This document shows positions 28,477 through 38,655 of a stretch of 61,285 nt of DNA, piece by piece (position 1 is the first letter of the stretch; every line of letters starts with the position of its first letter). A program made the position numbers and the translations under genes. Under the pieces are notes generated by a model. That model saw only the letters and a list, made by a program, of their open reading frames with translations, searched no databases and was not told the origin of the DNA. Location of the stretch: positions 1 to 61,285 of the forward strand of contig CAZNLJ010000029.1 of assembly GCA_964573725.1 (NCBI GenBank), given 5' to 3'. Source of the DNA: UBA6168 sp964573725 (GTDB lineage: Bacteria; Bacteroidota; Bacteroidia; Chitinophagales; Saprospiraceae).

Positions 28477-29751
28477 CTATTGCTGGCACCCCTCCAACTT
28501 GATCTCGAAGATACCGCCGCTTTCCACCGTGAACCCTGGCAATAGTTCGATCGCCGTCCCGGCGCCGAAGATGACCTCCGTACCTGTCGCAACATGACCG
28601 GCGGAAAAGATGCGGTCGGATGAAAGGTACGCTCCCGGCAGGATCGGCGTATCGTCCAACACGAGGATCGAAGGGCAACAGTTGGTGGCCGGTGCGATGA
28701 TTACGGGGTTTCCGGGAAAGGGGGAGGTACAGAAAGGCGCTGTGGCATGCTTGACCAGGATGGTATAGCTACCTGTGGCTAATCCGCCGAATACCGGTTG
28801 TTGCGAGAACGTCAGGCCATTGTCCACGCTGTATAAAAGGCCTCCTCCCGGCACCTGGGCATAAATGGTGATCGTGCCGGTGGTTTCACCACAAGCGGGA
28901 CCCTGGATGCTCACGCTGTCGATGGAAGGAAGGGGGGCCAGGTTTAGCAGGAAATGCAGGATGCTGTCGCAGCCCTGTTGGTTGGTCAACGTATCCGTGT
29001 ACCATCCGGGCAGTTGGTAAACCTCCCCATTGAATTGGTAAGTGTCTCCCTCGCAAATGACGACGGTATCGGTACCAAAGGTGGCCTGGAGGACGGACAA
29101 GGTCAGGGTGGTGACCAGACAACCGTTCGGGGTCCGAATCGTATCGACATACGTGCCGGCGAGGGAATAAGAAATGCCGTTGAAGAGATAGGAATCCCCC
29201 TGGCAGATGGACGCCGATTCCGAATTGGCGAAGGCAGGCAGGACGGTCAGTTCCAGGGTGAGGAGGCTATCACAGCCGTTGGCGGCGGACAAGGTGTCGG
29301 TGAAGGTACCGGCGGTCGAGTAGCTGTTCCCGTTGAACAGGAAAGTCTCCCCCTGGCAAATGGAGGCGGTGACCGTATCGGCGGCATTCGGCAGGACGGA
29401 CAGGGTGAGGGTGACGATGCTGTCGCAGCTGTTCATGGCCATGAGCGTATCGACGAAAGTACCGGCGGTCGAGTAGCTGTTCCCGTTGAACAGGAAGGAT
29501 TCCCCTTGGCAAATGGAGGCGGTGACCGATTCGGTGGCGTTCGGCAGGACGGTCAGCGTGAGGGTGATGATACTGTCGCAGCCATTGGCGGCGGTGAGCG
29601 TATCGACGAAAGTACCGGCAGCGGAGTAGCTGATGCCGTTGAGCAGATACGATTCCCCCTGGCAGATGGAAGCGGTGACCGATTCGGCGGCATGCGGGAG
29701 GACGGACAAGGTCAGGGTGGTGACCAGACAACCGTTCGGGGTCCGAATCGT
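28477..29751 (-). CDS. Metalloprotease, C-terminal part with 51-residue repeats; partial at gap
   Basis: Continuation of the protease that begins at 33395. At least four tandem repeats of 51 residues (153 bp) are seen, each with ICQGE(S/T/D)..FNG.SYS.AGT..DTL....GCDSI.TL.L.VLP. A diverged unit (VVICEGDTYQFNGEVYQLPG) follows, then a segment with a conserved CGETTGTITI pattern. The C-terminus (GAYLSSDRIFSAGHVATGTEVIFGAGTAIELLPGF) resembles that of the PA14 protein at 25419. The repeats are common extracellular modules in Bacteroidota surface proteins, probably small beta domains acting as spacers. No T9SS type A domain is visible at the C-terminus. The repeat number is uncertain because of the gap. 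Confidence 0.85.
   Translation of the reverse strand, partial: TIRTPNGCLVTTLTLSVLPHAAESVTASICQGESYLLNGISYSAAGTFVDTLTAANGCDSIITLTLTVLPNATESVTASICQGESFLFNGNSYSTAGTFVDTLMAMNSCDSIVTLTLSVLPNAADTVTASICQGETFLFNGNSYSTAGTFTDTLSAANGCDSLLTLELTVLPAFANSESASICQGDSYLFNGISYSLAGTYVDTIRTPNGCLVTTLTLSVLQATFGTDTVVICEGDTYQFNGEVYQLPGWYTDTLTNQQGCDSILHFLLNLAPLPSIDSVSIQGPACGETTGTITIYAQVPGGGLLYSVDNGLTFSQQPVFGGLATGSYTILVKHATAPFCTSPFPGNPVIIAPATNCCPSILVLDDTPILPGAYLSSDRIFSAGHVATGTEVIFGAGTAIELLPGFTVESGGIFEIKLEGCQQ
29142..29751 (-). repeat. 153-bp tandem repeats encoding ICQGES modules
   Basis: Equivalent positions recur at 29306, 29459 and 29612, spaced exactly 153 bp (51 codons). The copies at 29459 and 29612 differ at only a few positions. 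The array continues into the gap, and another copy begins at 29852. Confidence 0.85.
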
Positions 29752-29851
29752 NNNNNNNNNNNNNNNNNNNNNNNNNNNNNNNNNNNNNNNNNNNNNNNNN
29801 NNNNNNNNNNNNNNNNNNNNNNNNNNNNNNNNNNNNNNNNNNNNNNNNNNN
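29752..29851. other. Assembly gap (100 N) inside the 51-residue repeat array
   Basis: The left flank ends in sequence identical to that ending at 29142. The right flank begins with sequence identical to that starting at 29616. Joining the flanks in repeat register needs 14 bp plus a multiple of 153 bp, so the number of repeats is unknown. Confidence 0.95.
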
Positions 29852-32800
29852 CGGCAGCGGAGTAGCTGATGCCGTTGAGCAGATACGATTCCCCCTGGCA
29901 GATGGAGGCTTCCAGGGAAGTCGCGGAACCCGGCAAGACAGACAAGGAGATGGTCACGATACTATCGCAACCAGCCGAAGTCAACAAGGTGTCCACATAG
30001 GTGCCGGCGTTGGAATAGGACTGGCCGTGGAAGGAGAATGATTCCCCCTGGCAAATGACCGGTTGGACAGCCCCGTAAAAGACCGGTAGCGTATCCAACA
30101 CGATAGGATTTCCGGAATAGACCGATTGACAGGAGGTATCCCCTTGCAATCGGATGAAGACGTTGTACGTCCCCGGATCGAGATTGAAAAAAGTATTGGA
30201 GGCCTGCCATCCTGCGGCACCGTCGATACTATACTGCAGGGCAGGGCCTTGTTCCGTGTTCACCGAAATGCTTCCGGTGCTGGAAGAACAGGTCGGTTGC
30301 GTGACATTGACCCCGGTGATGGCGGGTACCACACAGAGATAACAGATTTCCAGGCTCCAGCTGTTCAGGACCCCCCCATCCTCAGCGAAATCATCCTGTA
30401 TCTTCAGCTGCCAATTTCCAAGTATGGAGGCATTGTCAAAGGCGGACAAAGGTTCCGCCGGTTGATAGAAACCATTGTTTATCGGCGGGCAAGGAAGGGT
30501 GTTGTAAGGATTCGCCGCTTCGTCATCAAAATTGGTGATGATATTATCTTCGGAATTGCAAATGTTCTGGATGACGGCCACTTCGGTAGCGGCCGGACTG
30601 ATGACCGTCACAGTCAGGTCATTGATCCAGGTATGGCTGATGTTCAGGTCCACCAAATTGACATCGGTGATGGTTCCATCGTAGGCGATGGGCAGGTTGG
30701 AATTTACCGTGGGCGTACTGGTGGACGAAATGGTCTTGGGGACATCCGAACTCGGGAATATCCGGCAGGATTCGGAGGCGGTGGTAAACGAAAAGGGGAT
30801 GGCAAACGGCCCCGGCCCACAAGGATTGGTGCCTTGGACCCGCCAGTAATAGCTTGTCCCGTTGGCCAGGACGAAGGGCAGGGCGTAGGTGGTATCGGTC
30901 AGCATCGATACCGTATGGAGGAGGTTGGAGAAATTGCCGTCTGAGGCCAGTTGGAAGGCGTACGTCTCCGCACCGGGAACGGATTGCCATTCGAAGACGG
31001 GGCTCTTACTGATGTTGTTCAGCTGGTCGCCCGGTATCAGCAGGTTGGGGGCGGCGGGGGGCGAGGAAACGAGTTGAAAGGAAAAACCGGCGGTTTCCGT
31101 CGCGCTGGCGGCGGTACCGGTTACAGTCAGGGCATAGGTGCCATCCGGTACCGAGCCGAAGTTGAACAAGGACAAGGCCACCGTATCCGAGCCGTTGACC
31201 TGGCCAGGCAGGAAGGTTGCTCCGGCGCCGCCCGGCAATCCGCTGAGACCCAGGGAAACCGTTTCCTGGAAGTTACCGATGTAGACGACCTCTACGGCGA
31301 CCGATAAGGTGTCGACCGGTTGGCAGGCGGCTTGGAACGCCGGTGTAGCATGGATGAGGAACCCATCGAGCGGCTCGGAGATGGTGAAATTGGAATTGGA
31401 GAGGTCGAAGAAAATGTTGCCGTTTCCCCGGACCATGATGCGGGCCTGGTTGGTCTGGTTATTCGGGATGGCGGCGGTGAAGGCGCCATCGTTGGGGGTG
31501 GCGGAAGCCAGGGTGATGGGGAAGGAGTTCCCGCCGTCCAGGGAGAGGAGGATATCCACAGTGGCGCAATTGACGGGAGCAGCGTTGGTATTGGCCACGT
31601 CCCAGGTGATGGACTGGGTGCTCAGGGCGGGCCAATTCACCGCGGTATTCGGAGCGGTGACGAGGAAGGGGCCGGAATTTCCATCCACCGTCACGACCAT
31701 ATCGTCTTCCGCGGTGCAACCGCCTCCCGGATGGTTGTCGCGGACCGTCAGCCGGAAGTTGAGGTTTCGGCCGACGGATGGCAAGACTTCCCAAGTCGGC
31801 GTGGTGTTGTTCAGTATGGCCGTCCGGTTCGGGAAGAAACGGGTCGGGCTGATAGTCGGCGTCAGGGATCGGAAGGTCGGACCGCCGGTATTGGTGGAGG
31901 CCGGCGGCATGGTGGCCACCTGGTTGTCCATTTGCTCCCAACAGTAGGTCAGGCCCATATTGTTGGGGTCGCTGCCGATGCCGGTCAGGGCGAAAGGTGT
32001 CGACCGAGGGATGGTGTAATCGCTGCCGGCCTGGGCGGTCGGACCGCCGGGATTGACCACGGTGCTGACGGCACAGGAATTTCCGGTACCGGTGACGAAG
32101 GCGCCCATTTCCGCGAGGCTGATGGCATGGAAATAGGCATCGCTGTTGTTCTGGACATTCGGGGAGCAGATGCCGGCGTAACCCATGATGGTGGAGGCGC
32201 TTCCCGGCTCCATGGCGGTGTTGTTGTTGCGGTTGCAGCTGTTGTTCTGGGTGTGGTTGGCGCCATATTGATGGCCCATCTCGTGGGCGACATAATCCAC
32301 GTCGAAGGGGTCGCCCACGGGGTTGCCGCTGCCGGTGACTCCCCTGGCCTTGTTACTGGTGCTGCAAGGCGAACGAAGGGCTGCGATACCGCCTCCCCCG
32401 GTGGAGAATACATGGCCGATGTCATAGTTGGCGGTGCCGATGCGATTGTCACAAGTCGTCTGGTTCTCCCCCAACATGGTGCTTCCGTTGTTGTTGGTAT
32501 AGGGGTCGGTGCTGGCATTCAGGAAGATTAGGGTATCGTTGTTGGCGACCAGGTCCATGTGGATGGAGGCATCCAGTTCGAAGATGCCGTTGACCCGGGT
32601 CATGGAGGTGTTCATGGCCGCCAGCGCCCCGGCGACTGTCCCGCCGTGGTAAGCGGCATATTCGCCCGTACAGGCCAGCGCAAGCCGGTAGGTCCGCAGC
32701 TTGCAATCTCCCGCTTTCTGGAATCCGGGGGGCAATCCTTTGGGATCCTTGAAGTTGTCCTGCACGCCGCAGGTCCAGTCGGCATCCTTGGTAAAATCTT

Positions 32801-33395
32801 TCTTGAAGTAGGCGATGTAATGGATGGTATCCCCCATGGCATAAGGGTCGATGAAGATATCGCCACGCGACGCGGAGCGGATGAAGCCGTGGAACCCGGC
32901 CGGGCTCAGGTCGAACCGGGCATAGGCCGTTTCGTCATCGATTCCGTAACCCGCGAAAGACCGGATGTCCGGATACTTCGCCGCCAGCCCATCCTCCATG
33001 ACCGGTGCGTATTCGATGCGGAAGTCGGCGAAGGTACCATCCGGCAGCGGCAGGGTCAGTCGGATATCCGACGCACCGGCGGCCGGAGTAAACCAACGCG
33101 GTGCCTGGGACAAGGTCGCCCGCAGGGCGGGCAGTTCGAGTTGGGCCGTCCGAAAGGCTTGCGGGATGATCGGACGGGCAAGACCCTGGTCCGGCACTTC
33201 CGATGCCGGCAGGAAAGTCCAGGGGTTTCCGGCCAGCGTCGGTTGTGCGGCCAGCCGCACGGCGGTGGCCAGCTGAAGCCCGAGCAGGGCGGCGGCCACG
33301 GTGCACGTACGGGCGGCAGACCGAAGGAAATGGTATCGCGGAGCGATTCTGTTGAAATTCTTGTGCATTCGATTGGAACAGGTTTCGTTTTTCAT
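29852..33395 (-). CDS. Reprolysin-like zinc metalloprotease, N-terminal part; partial at gap
   Basis: N-terminal part of a secreted protease; start at 33395, or MHKNF at 33368. A signal region ends near VRLAAQ (about residue 51). A propeptide (about 52-230) precedes a metzincin catalytic domain (about 230-445). The zinc motif HEMGHQYGANH gives H371, E372, H375 and H381, and the Met-turn is IMGY (M404). Next are a segment TYCWEQMDNQV, PKD/FN3-like domains (about 480-870; FRLTVRDNHPGG, YYWRVQGTNPCGPGPF), and a proprotein-convertase P-like domain (about 905-1030; ISHTWINDLTVTVISP, GNWQLKIQDDFAEDGG). The ICQGES repeats begin near residue 1110 and run into the gap. It probably degrades extracellular protein. 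Continues at 28477-29751. Confidence 0.88.
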
Positions 33396-33556
33396 GATAG
33401 CGATATGCTAAAGGTCGATGTTCAGGGCCGCATGTCCATGAGGCGGGGCATGATTTCGCCTTGACTTGCACAACAAGGACATACAGCCGAAAAAATGGAG
33501 GGACACCAGGGGGCCGATGGTCGGTATGCCGACTTTCAGGATCGGTGGCGGCTTGG

Positions 33557-33564
33557 TAATTTTG
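33557..33564 (+). promoter_or_regulatory. Possible Bacteroidota -7 promoter element
   Basis: TAATTTTG matches the TAnnTTTG consensus and lies 68 bp before ATG 33632. No exact TTG -33 element is visible at the usual distance, so support is weak. Confidence 0.3.
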
Positions 33565-33631
33565 AAGCATCCCAGGTCGGAAGAACCTGGCAAGAAGCAG
33601 GATATTGGTAAAAGTAGGAAAAGTATACCTT

Positions 33632-36178
33632 ATGATAAAATCAGATTCGTTGGGGCTCCTTTTGTTTATGTTTTCGGCATTACTTTTTCCGGTAATCCTT
33701 TCCGGACAGGTGCTCCAAGGTAAGGTGCTGGACGAGCAGGGAGTACCCTTACCTTTTGCCGCCGTCTACCTGGAAGGAACCAGTACCGGCACGACCACGA
33801 ACATGGAGGGTGAATACACCTTGTCCGTTCCTGACAGTTCCGTGGTGGTGGTCTTCCAGTATGTGGGATACCGATCGGAAAGACGCGTCCTGGCCACCGG
33901 TGCTCCGACAGACGCGCTCGATGTCCGCCTGCTGCCGGTAGCAGCGGAATTGGCGACGGTGGAGGTTCATGCCGCCGCGGAAGATCCCGCCTATCCGATC
34001 ATCCGCAAGGCCATCCGCGCCCGGGATGCCCACCTTCGGGAGGTGGAGGAATACGCATGTGAGGTCTACATCAAGGGACAGGTCCGCCTGTTGGATGTCC
34101 CGGAGAAATTCATGGGGGAGCAAATCGGGGATTTGGACGGGAGCCTGGATTCCAATCGCCAGGGCATTGTCTACCTGTCGGAATCGGTCTCCCGACTTTA
34201 CTTCCGGTGGCCGGACCGGTACAAGGAGGAGATGGTTTCCAGCAAGGTCAGCGGCAACAACCAGGGGTTCAGCTTCAACAGCGCCACGGAGATGAACGTG
34301 AACTTGTACCGGAACACTTCGGACTTCGGCCGGGCGGTGCTCTCCCCCATCGCCGATGAGGCCCTGGACCATTACCGGTACCGGCTGGAAGGGACTTTCT
34401 TCGACCGGGAGAGCGGCAGCCTGTATCATCGGATTGCGGTACTGCCCCGGCGGCCGTCGGAGGCGGTCTATGCCGGCCACCTCTACATCGTCGACGGTTC
34501 CTGGCACATCCATTCCGCCGACCTTCGGTTGACCGGGCGGGCGGCACAAATCGAGTTTATGGATACCTTGGCCCTGCGCCAGCTGTTCGTTCCATTGCCG
34601 ATGCCGGATGGCGGGCGGACCTGGCAGCTGTTTTCGCAGACCTACACCTTCGAAGGTACGGCCCTGGTCCTCCGTTTCGGCGGGTCGTTCACCGGCGTCT
34701 TCAGCGGCTACGACCTCTCACCCCGGTTCCCGGACAAGTTGTTCGGGAAGGAGATCATGAAAGTCCTGCCGAGCGCCAATGACAAGGACAGCAGCTACTG
34801 GGCAGCTACCCGACCCGTCCCCCTGACCGGCGAGGAAGCGGATGACTACCGGCGCAAGGATTCCCTCCGGGTGATTTATGACTCCCGGTCCTACCAGGAT
34901 TCCATGGACCGGGTCAACAATCGGTTGAAGGCGGCCGACCTGTTGACCGGCTATACGTACCGGCAAAGCTTCCGGCGGCGCTCCTTCTCCGTTTCCTCCC
35001 CGCTGACCGGTGTGCAGTACAATCTCGTACAGGGGGCGAACATGCGGGTCGGCATAGGTTTCGAGCAAGGGCTGGACAGTTTGCAGGACATCTCGTTGCG
35101 TGTGCGCAGCCAGGTGATATACGGCTGGGCGGACCGTCGGTGGCGATGGTCCGCGGGAATCACCTACCGATTCCTGCCCAAGCAGTTCGCCCAGCTGAGG
35201 CTATCCGGCGGCTCGACCGTCGTGCAGGTCAATGAGGACGAGCCCATTTCCCCTTCCCTGCAAACGGCGGAAGCCTTGTTTGCCCGCATGAACTTCGCCC
35301 GGTATTATGAAAAACGTTACGTCCGCCTCGCCTGGCAACAGGAACCCTGGAACGGATTCCGTTGGACCGGCTCCCTGACCTGGGCGCGCCGGGCAGCCTT
35401 GGAGAACCGGACGGACTACAGCTTTTTCCATCGGTCGGATCGGGATTTCGCCCCCAACATACCCGACCATCGGGAAGTGGATACAGCCCCGCCGACCGTA
35501 TTTCCCCAAGCCGTCCTCCTCCAGCTCAGCCTGCGCTGGAGGCCGGGACAACAGTACATCGAATACCCCTACACACGGATCCTGGTAGGAAGCCGGTATC
35601 CGGAGTTTTGGCTTCATTATCAGAAAGGAATACCCTTCCGGACGGCGCAGGCCACCGGCTTGGCCGGCCAAACGGACATGGACCGCCTCTCCCTGGCGGT
35701 CCGGCTCCGGGAATGGTCCCTCGGGCTGGCCGGCGTCATGTCCTTTCATGTCGAGGGAGGCTTCTTCCCGAACCGGCGGCGCATGTCCTTCCTGGAGTAC
35801 CGCCATTTCATGGGCAACCGGACCGGGTTGGCCAACCGCTCCGAATACCTCTCCCGTTTCAAGACCTTGCCGTACTACCGGTACAGCACCGACAAGGCCT
35901 GGCTGGAATGCTACTGGCAGCACAACTTCAAGGGGGCGGTGCTCGACAAGGTACCCGGGATAAAGGACCTGGGCTGGAACCTGGTCGTCGGCGCCAATGC
36001 CTTGAAAAGCGCCGGACTACCGCTGTTTACGGAGTTGTCGTTGGGATTGGACCATCTCGGCTGGGGCGTGGTCCGGTTGTTCCGTTTCGATGTGGTGCCT
36101 TACCTCGAGGGCAAGCGGTACGGCGGTACCGGCTACTTGCTCGGCATCGACCTGCCGGTGGGTACCGGCGAATTCTGA
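33632..36178 (+). CDS. DUF5686 outer-membrane protein with carboxypeptidase-like regulatory domain
   Basis: 848 residues from ATG 33632; an upstream TTG adds nine residues. After a signal peptide (MIKSDSLGLLLFMFSALLFPVILSGQ) comes a CarbopepD_reg_2 domain (about 27-112; QGKVLDEQGVPLPFAAVYLEGTSTGTTTNMEGEYTLSVPD). The DUF5686 region follows (about 118-848; PAYPIIRKAIRARDAHLREVEEYACEVYIKGQVRLLDVP, YLSESVSRLYFRWPDRYKEEMVSSKVSGNNQGFSFN). The C-terminal half is a beta-barrel ending in an aromatic (GEF). The family is widespread in Bacteroidota outer membranes and its substrate is unknown. It diverges from the metalloprotease across 236 bp. Its stop abuts the convergent small membrane-protein gene with no gap. 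Confidence 0.88.
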   Translation: MIKSDSLGLLLFMFSALLFPVILSGQVLQGKVLDEQGVPLPFAAVYLEGTSTGTTTNMEGEYTLSVPDSSVVVVFQYVGYRSERRVLATGAPTDALDVRLLPVAAELATVEVHAAAEDPAYPIIRKAIRARDAHLREVEEYACEVYIKGQVRLLDVPEKFMGEQIGDLDGSLDSNRQGIVYLSESVSRLYFRWPDRYKEEMVSSKVSGNNQGFSFNSATEMNVNLYRNTSDFGRAVLSPIADEALDHYRYRLEGTFFDRESGSLYHRIAVLPRRPSEAVYAGHLYIVDGSWHIHSADLRLTGRAAQIEFMDTLALRQLFVPLPMPDGGRTWQLFSQTYTFEGTALVLRFGGSFTGVFSGYDLSPRFPDKLFGKEIMKVLPSANDKDSSYWAATRPVPLTGEEADDYRRKDSLRVIYDSRSYQDSMDRVNNRLKAADLLTGYTYRQSFRRRSFSVSSPLTGVQYNLVQGANMRVGIGFEQGLDSLQDISLRVRSQVIYGWADRRWRWSAGITYRFLPKQFAQLRLSGGSTVVQVNEDEPISPSLQTAEALFARMNFARYYEKRYVRLAWQQEPWNGFRWTGSLTWARRAALENRTDYSFFHRSDRDFAPNIPDHREVDTAPPTVFPQAVLLQLSLRWRPGQQYIEYPYTRILVGSRYPEFWLHYQKGIPFRTAQATGLAGQTDMDRLSLAVRLREWSLGLAGVMSFHVEGGFFPNRRRMSFLEYRHFMGNRTGLANRSEYLSRFKTLPYYRYSTDKAWLECYWQHNFKGAVLDKVPGIKDLGWNLVVGANALKSAGLPLFTELSLGLDHLGWGVVRLFRFDVVPYLEGKRYGGTGYLLGIDLPVGTGEF

Positions 36179-36391
36179 TCAGGCCTCCGAGCGCCAGTCC
36201 GTCGTGGTCAGGTATACCACCACGATGCCGGCCATGACCATCAGGACTTTCACCAGGAAGGAAAGCCAACCGCCCAGGACGTCCAACCAGGCCAGCATGG
36301 CCAGCCGGACCCCCACCAGGCTCAGGACGAGCGCGGAGAAACCCAGGATGAACAGGAGGAACCCAATGACCAACCAGATTGCCTTTTTCAT
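36179..36391 (-). CDS. Small membrane protein, two predicted spans
   Basis: 70 residues, nearly all hydrophobic, with two spans (about 4-28 and 42-62) separated by a short loop (AWLDVLGG) and a charged C-terminus (TDWRSEA). MKKAIWLVIGFLLF is a normal membrane start. The composition and convincing start make a real gene likely. The family is unknown to me. It converges with the DUF5686 gene, the two stops being adjacent at 36178/36179. The upstream side faces the HMG-CoA lyase gene across 244 bp. Confidence 0.65.
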   Translation of the reverse strand: MKKAIWLVIGFLLFILGFSALVLSLVGVRLAMLAWLDVLGGWLSFLVKVLMVMAGIVVVYLTTTDWRSEA

Positions 36392-36635
36392 GAAAGGACG
36401 CTTTTCCCACCGTAGGAACAGACCGTGTCATTCGCCTGGCCGGCGCACAGCCCGGCGGGTCCCGACGGGGAGGTGATGGATGTTCGCGCGGGCCGGACCC
36501 TTCGGAAGGGGGGCGTCGGACTCGAACGACTGCAAATAAATGCACTTCCGACATAAACCGAAAGATTCCTTAACAAAATCGGGCGCAGCTGGTTTTCATT
36601 ATGCAGCAAGACTTACCCGAACCAAATACAGGCAA

Positions 36636-37517
36636 ATGGCAGTCCACGACCGCGATACCTTGATCTTGACGGAATGCCCCCGCGACGCGATGCAGGGATG
36701 GCCCGCTTTCATCCCGACGGAGACCAAGGTGAAGTACCTGAACCTGTTGTTGTCCGCCGGATTCGATATCCTTGATTTCGGCAGCTTCGTCTCGCCCAAG
36801 GCCATACCCCAGTTGCGCGATACCGCCGAGGTGTTGGACCGGCTGGACCTGTCCCGGACCCGGACCCGGCTGCTCGCCATCGTCGCCAACGAAAAAGGGG
36901 CGGAGCAGGCCTGCCTGTTCGAACAGGTCCGGTTCCTCGGGTTCCCCTTTTCCGTATCGGAGACTTTCCAGCTGCGCAATACGAATGCGACCATCGAAGC
37001 GTCGCTCGAACGGGTTGCCGCCATCCGGGAATGTTGCGACCGGAGCGGGAAGGAACTGGTCGTTTACCTGTCCATGGGATTCGGGAATCCCTACGGCGAC
37101 CCCTGGAATGCCGAGGTGGTCGTCCATTGGGCGCATCGGCTGGCGGAGCTCGGGGTCCGTATCCTGCAGCTTTCCGACACCATCGGGGTATCGAACCCCG
37201 CCAATATCCGGTACCTGTTTTCCGTGTTGGTCCCTTTTGGGGCGGCGCATGGCATCGACATCGGTGCCCACCTGCATACCGATCCCTGGCGGTGGGAGGA
37301 AAAACTCCGGGCCGCCTGGGAGAGCGGTTGCCGCCGGTTCGACGGGGCGGTCAGCGGCTACGGCGGCTGCCCCATGGCAAAGGACGAGCTGACGGGCAAT
37401 ATGCCGACCGAAAAGATGGTCGGTTTCTTCGAGGACCGCGGAATAAATACCGGAATCGACTTGGCGGTGCTGGAGGCGTGCCGTATTTTCGCCAAGGACA
37501 TGTTCGCGGAAGGTTGA
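36636..37517 (+). CDS. Hydroxymethylglutaryl-CoA lyase
   Basis: 293 residues from ATG 36636; an upstream in-frame extension lacks support. It cleaves HMG-CoA to acetyl-CoA and acetoacetate, the last step of leucine breakdown. The catalytic loop is GYGGCPMAKDELTGNMPTE with Cys245. The N-terminal ECPRDAMQG gives R16 and D17, matching the ERDGLQ-type motif. The metal histidines lie in AHLHTDPWRW (H212, H214), where the classic enzymes have HFHDTYG. As I recall, this variant is typical of Bacteroidota copies. It is cytoplasmic, with a TIM-barrel fold. It stands alone, with no leucine-pathway partner nearby, and is followed 57 bp later by the DUF962 gene. Confidence 0.88.
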   Translation: MAVHDRDTLILTECPRDAMQGWPAFIPTETKVKYLNLLLSAGFDILDFGSFVSPKAIPQLRDTAEVLDRLDLSRTRTRLLAIVANEKGAEQACLFEQVRFLGFPFSVSETFQLRNTNATIEASLERVAAIRECCDRSGKELVVYLSMGFGNPYGDPWNAEVVVHWAHRLAELGVRILQLSDTIGVSNPANIRYLFSVLVPFGAAHGIDIGAHLHTDPWRWEEKLRAAWESGCRRFDGAVSGYGGCPMAKDELTGNMPTEKMVGFFEDRGINTGIDLAVLEACRIFAKDMFAEG

Positions 37518-37574
37518 CGGCATGCCGTGTCGGCGGGCCGGTTCCACCTGTTCATTTTTCCAACTACCTACTTC

Positions 37575-38048
37575 ATGGAACGCAAAATCGACCAATTGCT
37601 GGACCAATACGGGGAAAGCCATCGGAACCCCTTCAACAAGCTCGTGCATTGGATATGTGTGCCCAGCATCATGTTCAGCTTGTTCGGCCTGTTGTTCGCC
37701 ATTCCCTTTCCGGTGGAAAGGACCCTGTTCGCGAATTGGGCAGCCGTATTCCTGGCAGGTGCCCTGGTTTACTACCTGAAACTGTCCCTGCCGATGTTCC
37801 TGGGATTTCTCGTGATCGGGGGGGGGATGCTGTACGGGAATTTCCAGCTGTATGTCATGACCATTTACGATGCGGCCATGCTGGCGATCGTTTCCTTCCT
37901 GATTTTTTTCGCCGCCTGGATCGGACAGTTCATCGGACACCAGGTGGAGGGAAAGAAGCCCTCCTTCCTGCAGGACCTCCAATTCCTGTTGATCGGACCG
38001 GCCTGGCTGCTGCATTTCATCTATCGGAAAACAGGGATCCGGTATTGA
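37575..38048 (+). CDS. DUF962/Mpo1-like membrane protein
   Basis: 157 residues from ATG 37575; an upstream GTG adds 16 residues and is unlikely. The N-terminus (LLDQYGESHRNPFNKLVHWICVPSIMFSLFGLLF) carries the His residues conserved in DUF962. The yeast member Mpo1 is an iron-dependent 2-hydroxy fatty acid dioxygenase of alpha-oxidation. A second His motif is WIGQFIGHQVEGKKPSFLQDLQFLLIGPAWLLHF. Four or five membrane spans are predicted. Bacterial function is not established; a lipid-oxidation role is inferred from the family. It is downstream of HMG-CoA lyase in the same orientation and converges with the unknown gene at 38059, leaving 10 bp between stops. Confidence 0.85.
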   Translation: MERKIDQLLDQYGESHRNPFNKLVHWICVPSIMFSLFGLLFAIPFPVERTLFANWAAVFLAGALVYYLKLSLPMFLGFLVIGGGMLYGNFQLYVMTIYDAAMLAIVSFLIFFAAWIGQFIGHQVEGKKPSFLQDLQFLLIGPAWLLHFIYRKTGIRY

Positions 38049-38058
38049 CCGGTGCCCG

Positions 38059-38553
38059 TTACGCCAATTCCACGATTTTCCCATCCGGCAGGATCTCCAG
38101 TTCGCGGGTCGTGCTGGAGGCCGGGTCGAAACCCTCGAATTCACCGGTCGTTTGCCCGCTTACGATGTAAATGGTGAGGTCCTCGTCTATCCTGGCCACC
38201 GAGCGGGTGATGACACCGCCTTCCCAGAAGGTGCCGCCGATGACGGCCCGGTCGATGACCTTGCCGCCCCGCTCGAAGGTATGGAGGATGTACCGGTAGC
38301 CTTCCAGGGAGGCCCGCCAGACCACCAGGGCGATGAAGTCCGTCAGGTCGGGGATACGGAGGCAAGGGACATATTCCGTCAGTTCATCATCGAAATCCCC
38401 GTACATTTGTGCAGTTGGCTGAAGGTGTTCCCGGATCAGCCGTTCCGGCAAAGGGTCGTTGATGCCGGCGAATTCGGAAGCCTGCTCCTCCGACAGGGAA
38501 ACCGGCAATTTTATTTCCGGAAACTTATCAACAAATACATCGAAACTCAGCAT
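38059..38553 (-). CDS. Conserved-looking protein of unknown function
   Basis: 164 residues from ATG 38553 (MLSFDVFVDKFPEIKLPVSLSEEQASEF). A longer in-frame ORF runs back into murB on the other strand and is not real. The protein is acidic, with no signal peptide or membrane span, so probably cytoplasmic. Recognisable stretches are LPERLIREHLQPTAQ, EYVPCLRIPDLTDFIALVVWRASLEGYRYILHTFERGGKVIDR, and GGVITRSVARIDEDLTIYI, which look like beta strands. I do not recognise a family. It starts 103 bp from the divergent murB and could share its promoter region. Confidence 0.75.
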   Translation of the reverse strand: MLSFDVFVDKFPEIKLPVSLSEEQASEFAGINDPLPERLIREHLQPTAQMYGDFDDELTEYVPCLRIPDLTDFIALVVWRASLEGYRYILHTFERGGKVIDRAVIGGTFWEGGVITRSVARIDEDLTIYIVSGQTTGEFEGFDPASSTTRELEILPDGKIVELA

Positions 38554-38655
38554 GGCGGTGATTTGACAGGGACGGAATCCGGACGCCGTCCCGCGTCCTG
38601 CCGAAAGCGGTTTCTCCCGACCCGTTCCGTTCCCGTCGGCAAAAATATCGAATCC

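Noticed and set aside
28192..28545. 117-codon plus-strand ORF spanning the terminator hairpin
   Set aside because: It overlaps the hairpin and the 3' end of the metalloprotease and has no features of a real protein.
36505..36560. T-arm-like sequence on the minus strand (GTTCGAGTCC) resembling the 3' end of a tRNA
   Set aside because: The stem pairs poorly and no matching acceptor 5' half, D arm or anticodon arm is found upstream.
36636..37517. Loss of the DTYG part of the metal-binding motif in HMG-CoA lyase as a sign of inactivation
   Set aside because: HxH is kept, and the HLHT variant is, as I recall, normal for Bacteroidota copies; the catalytic Cys loop is intact.
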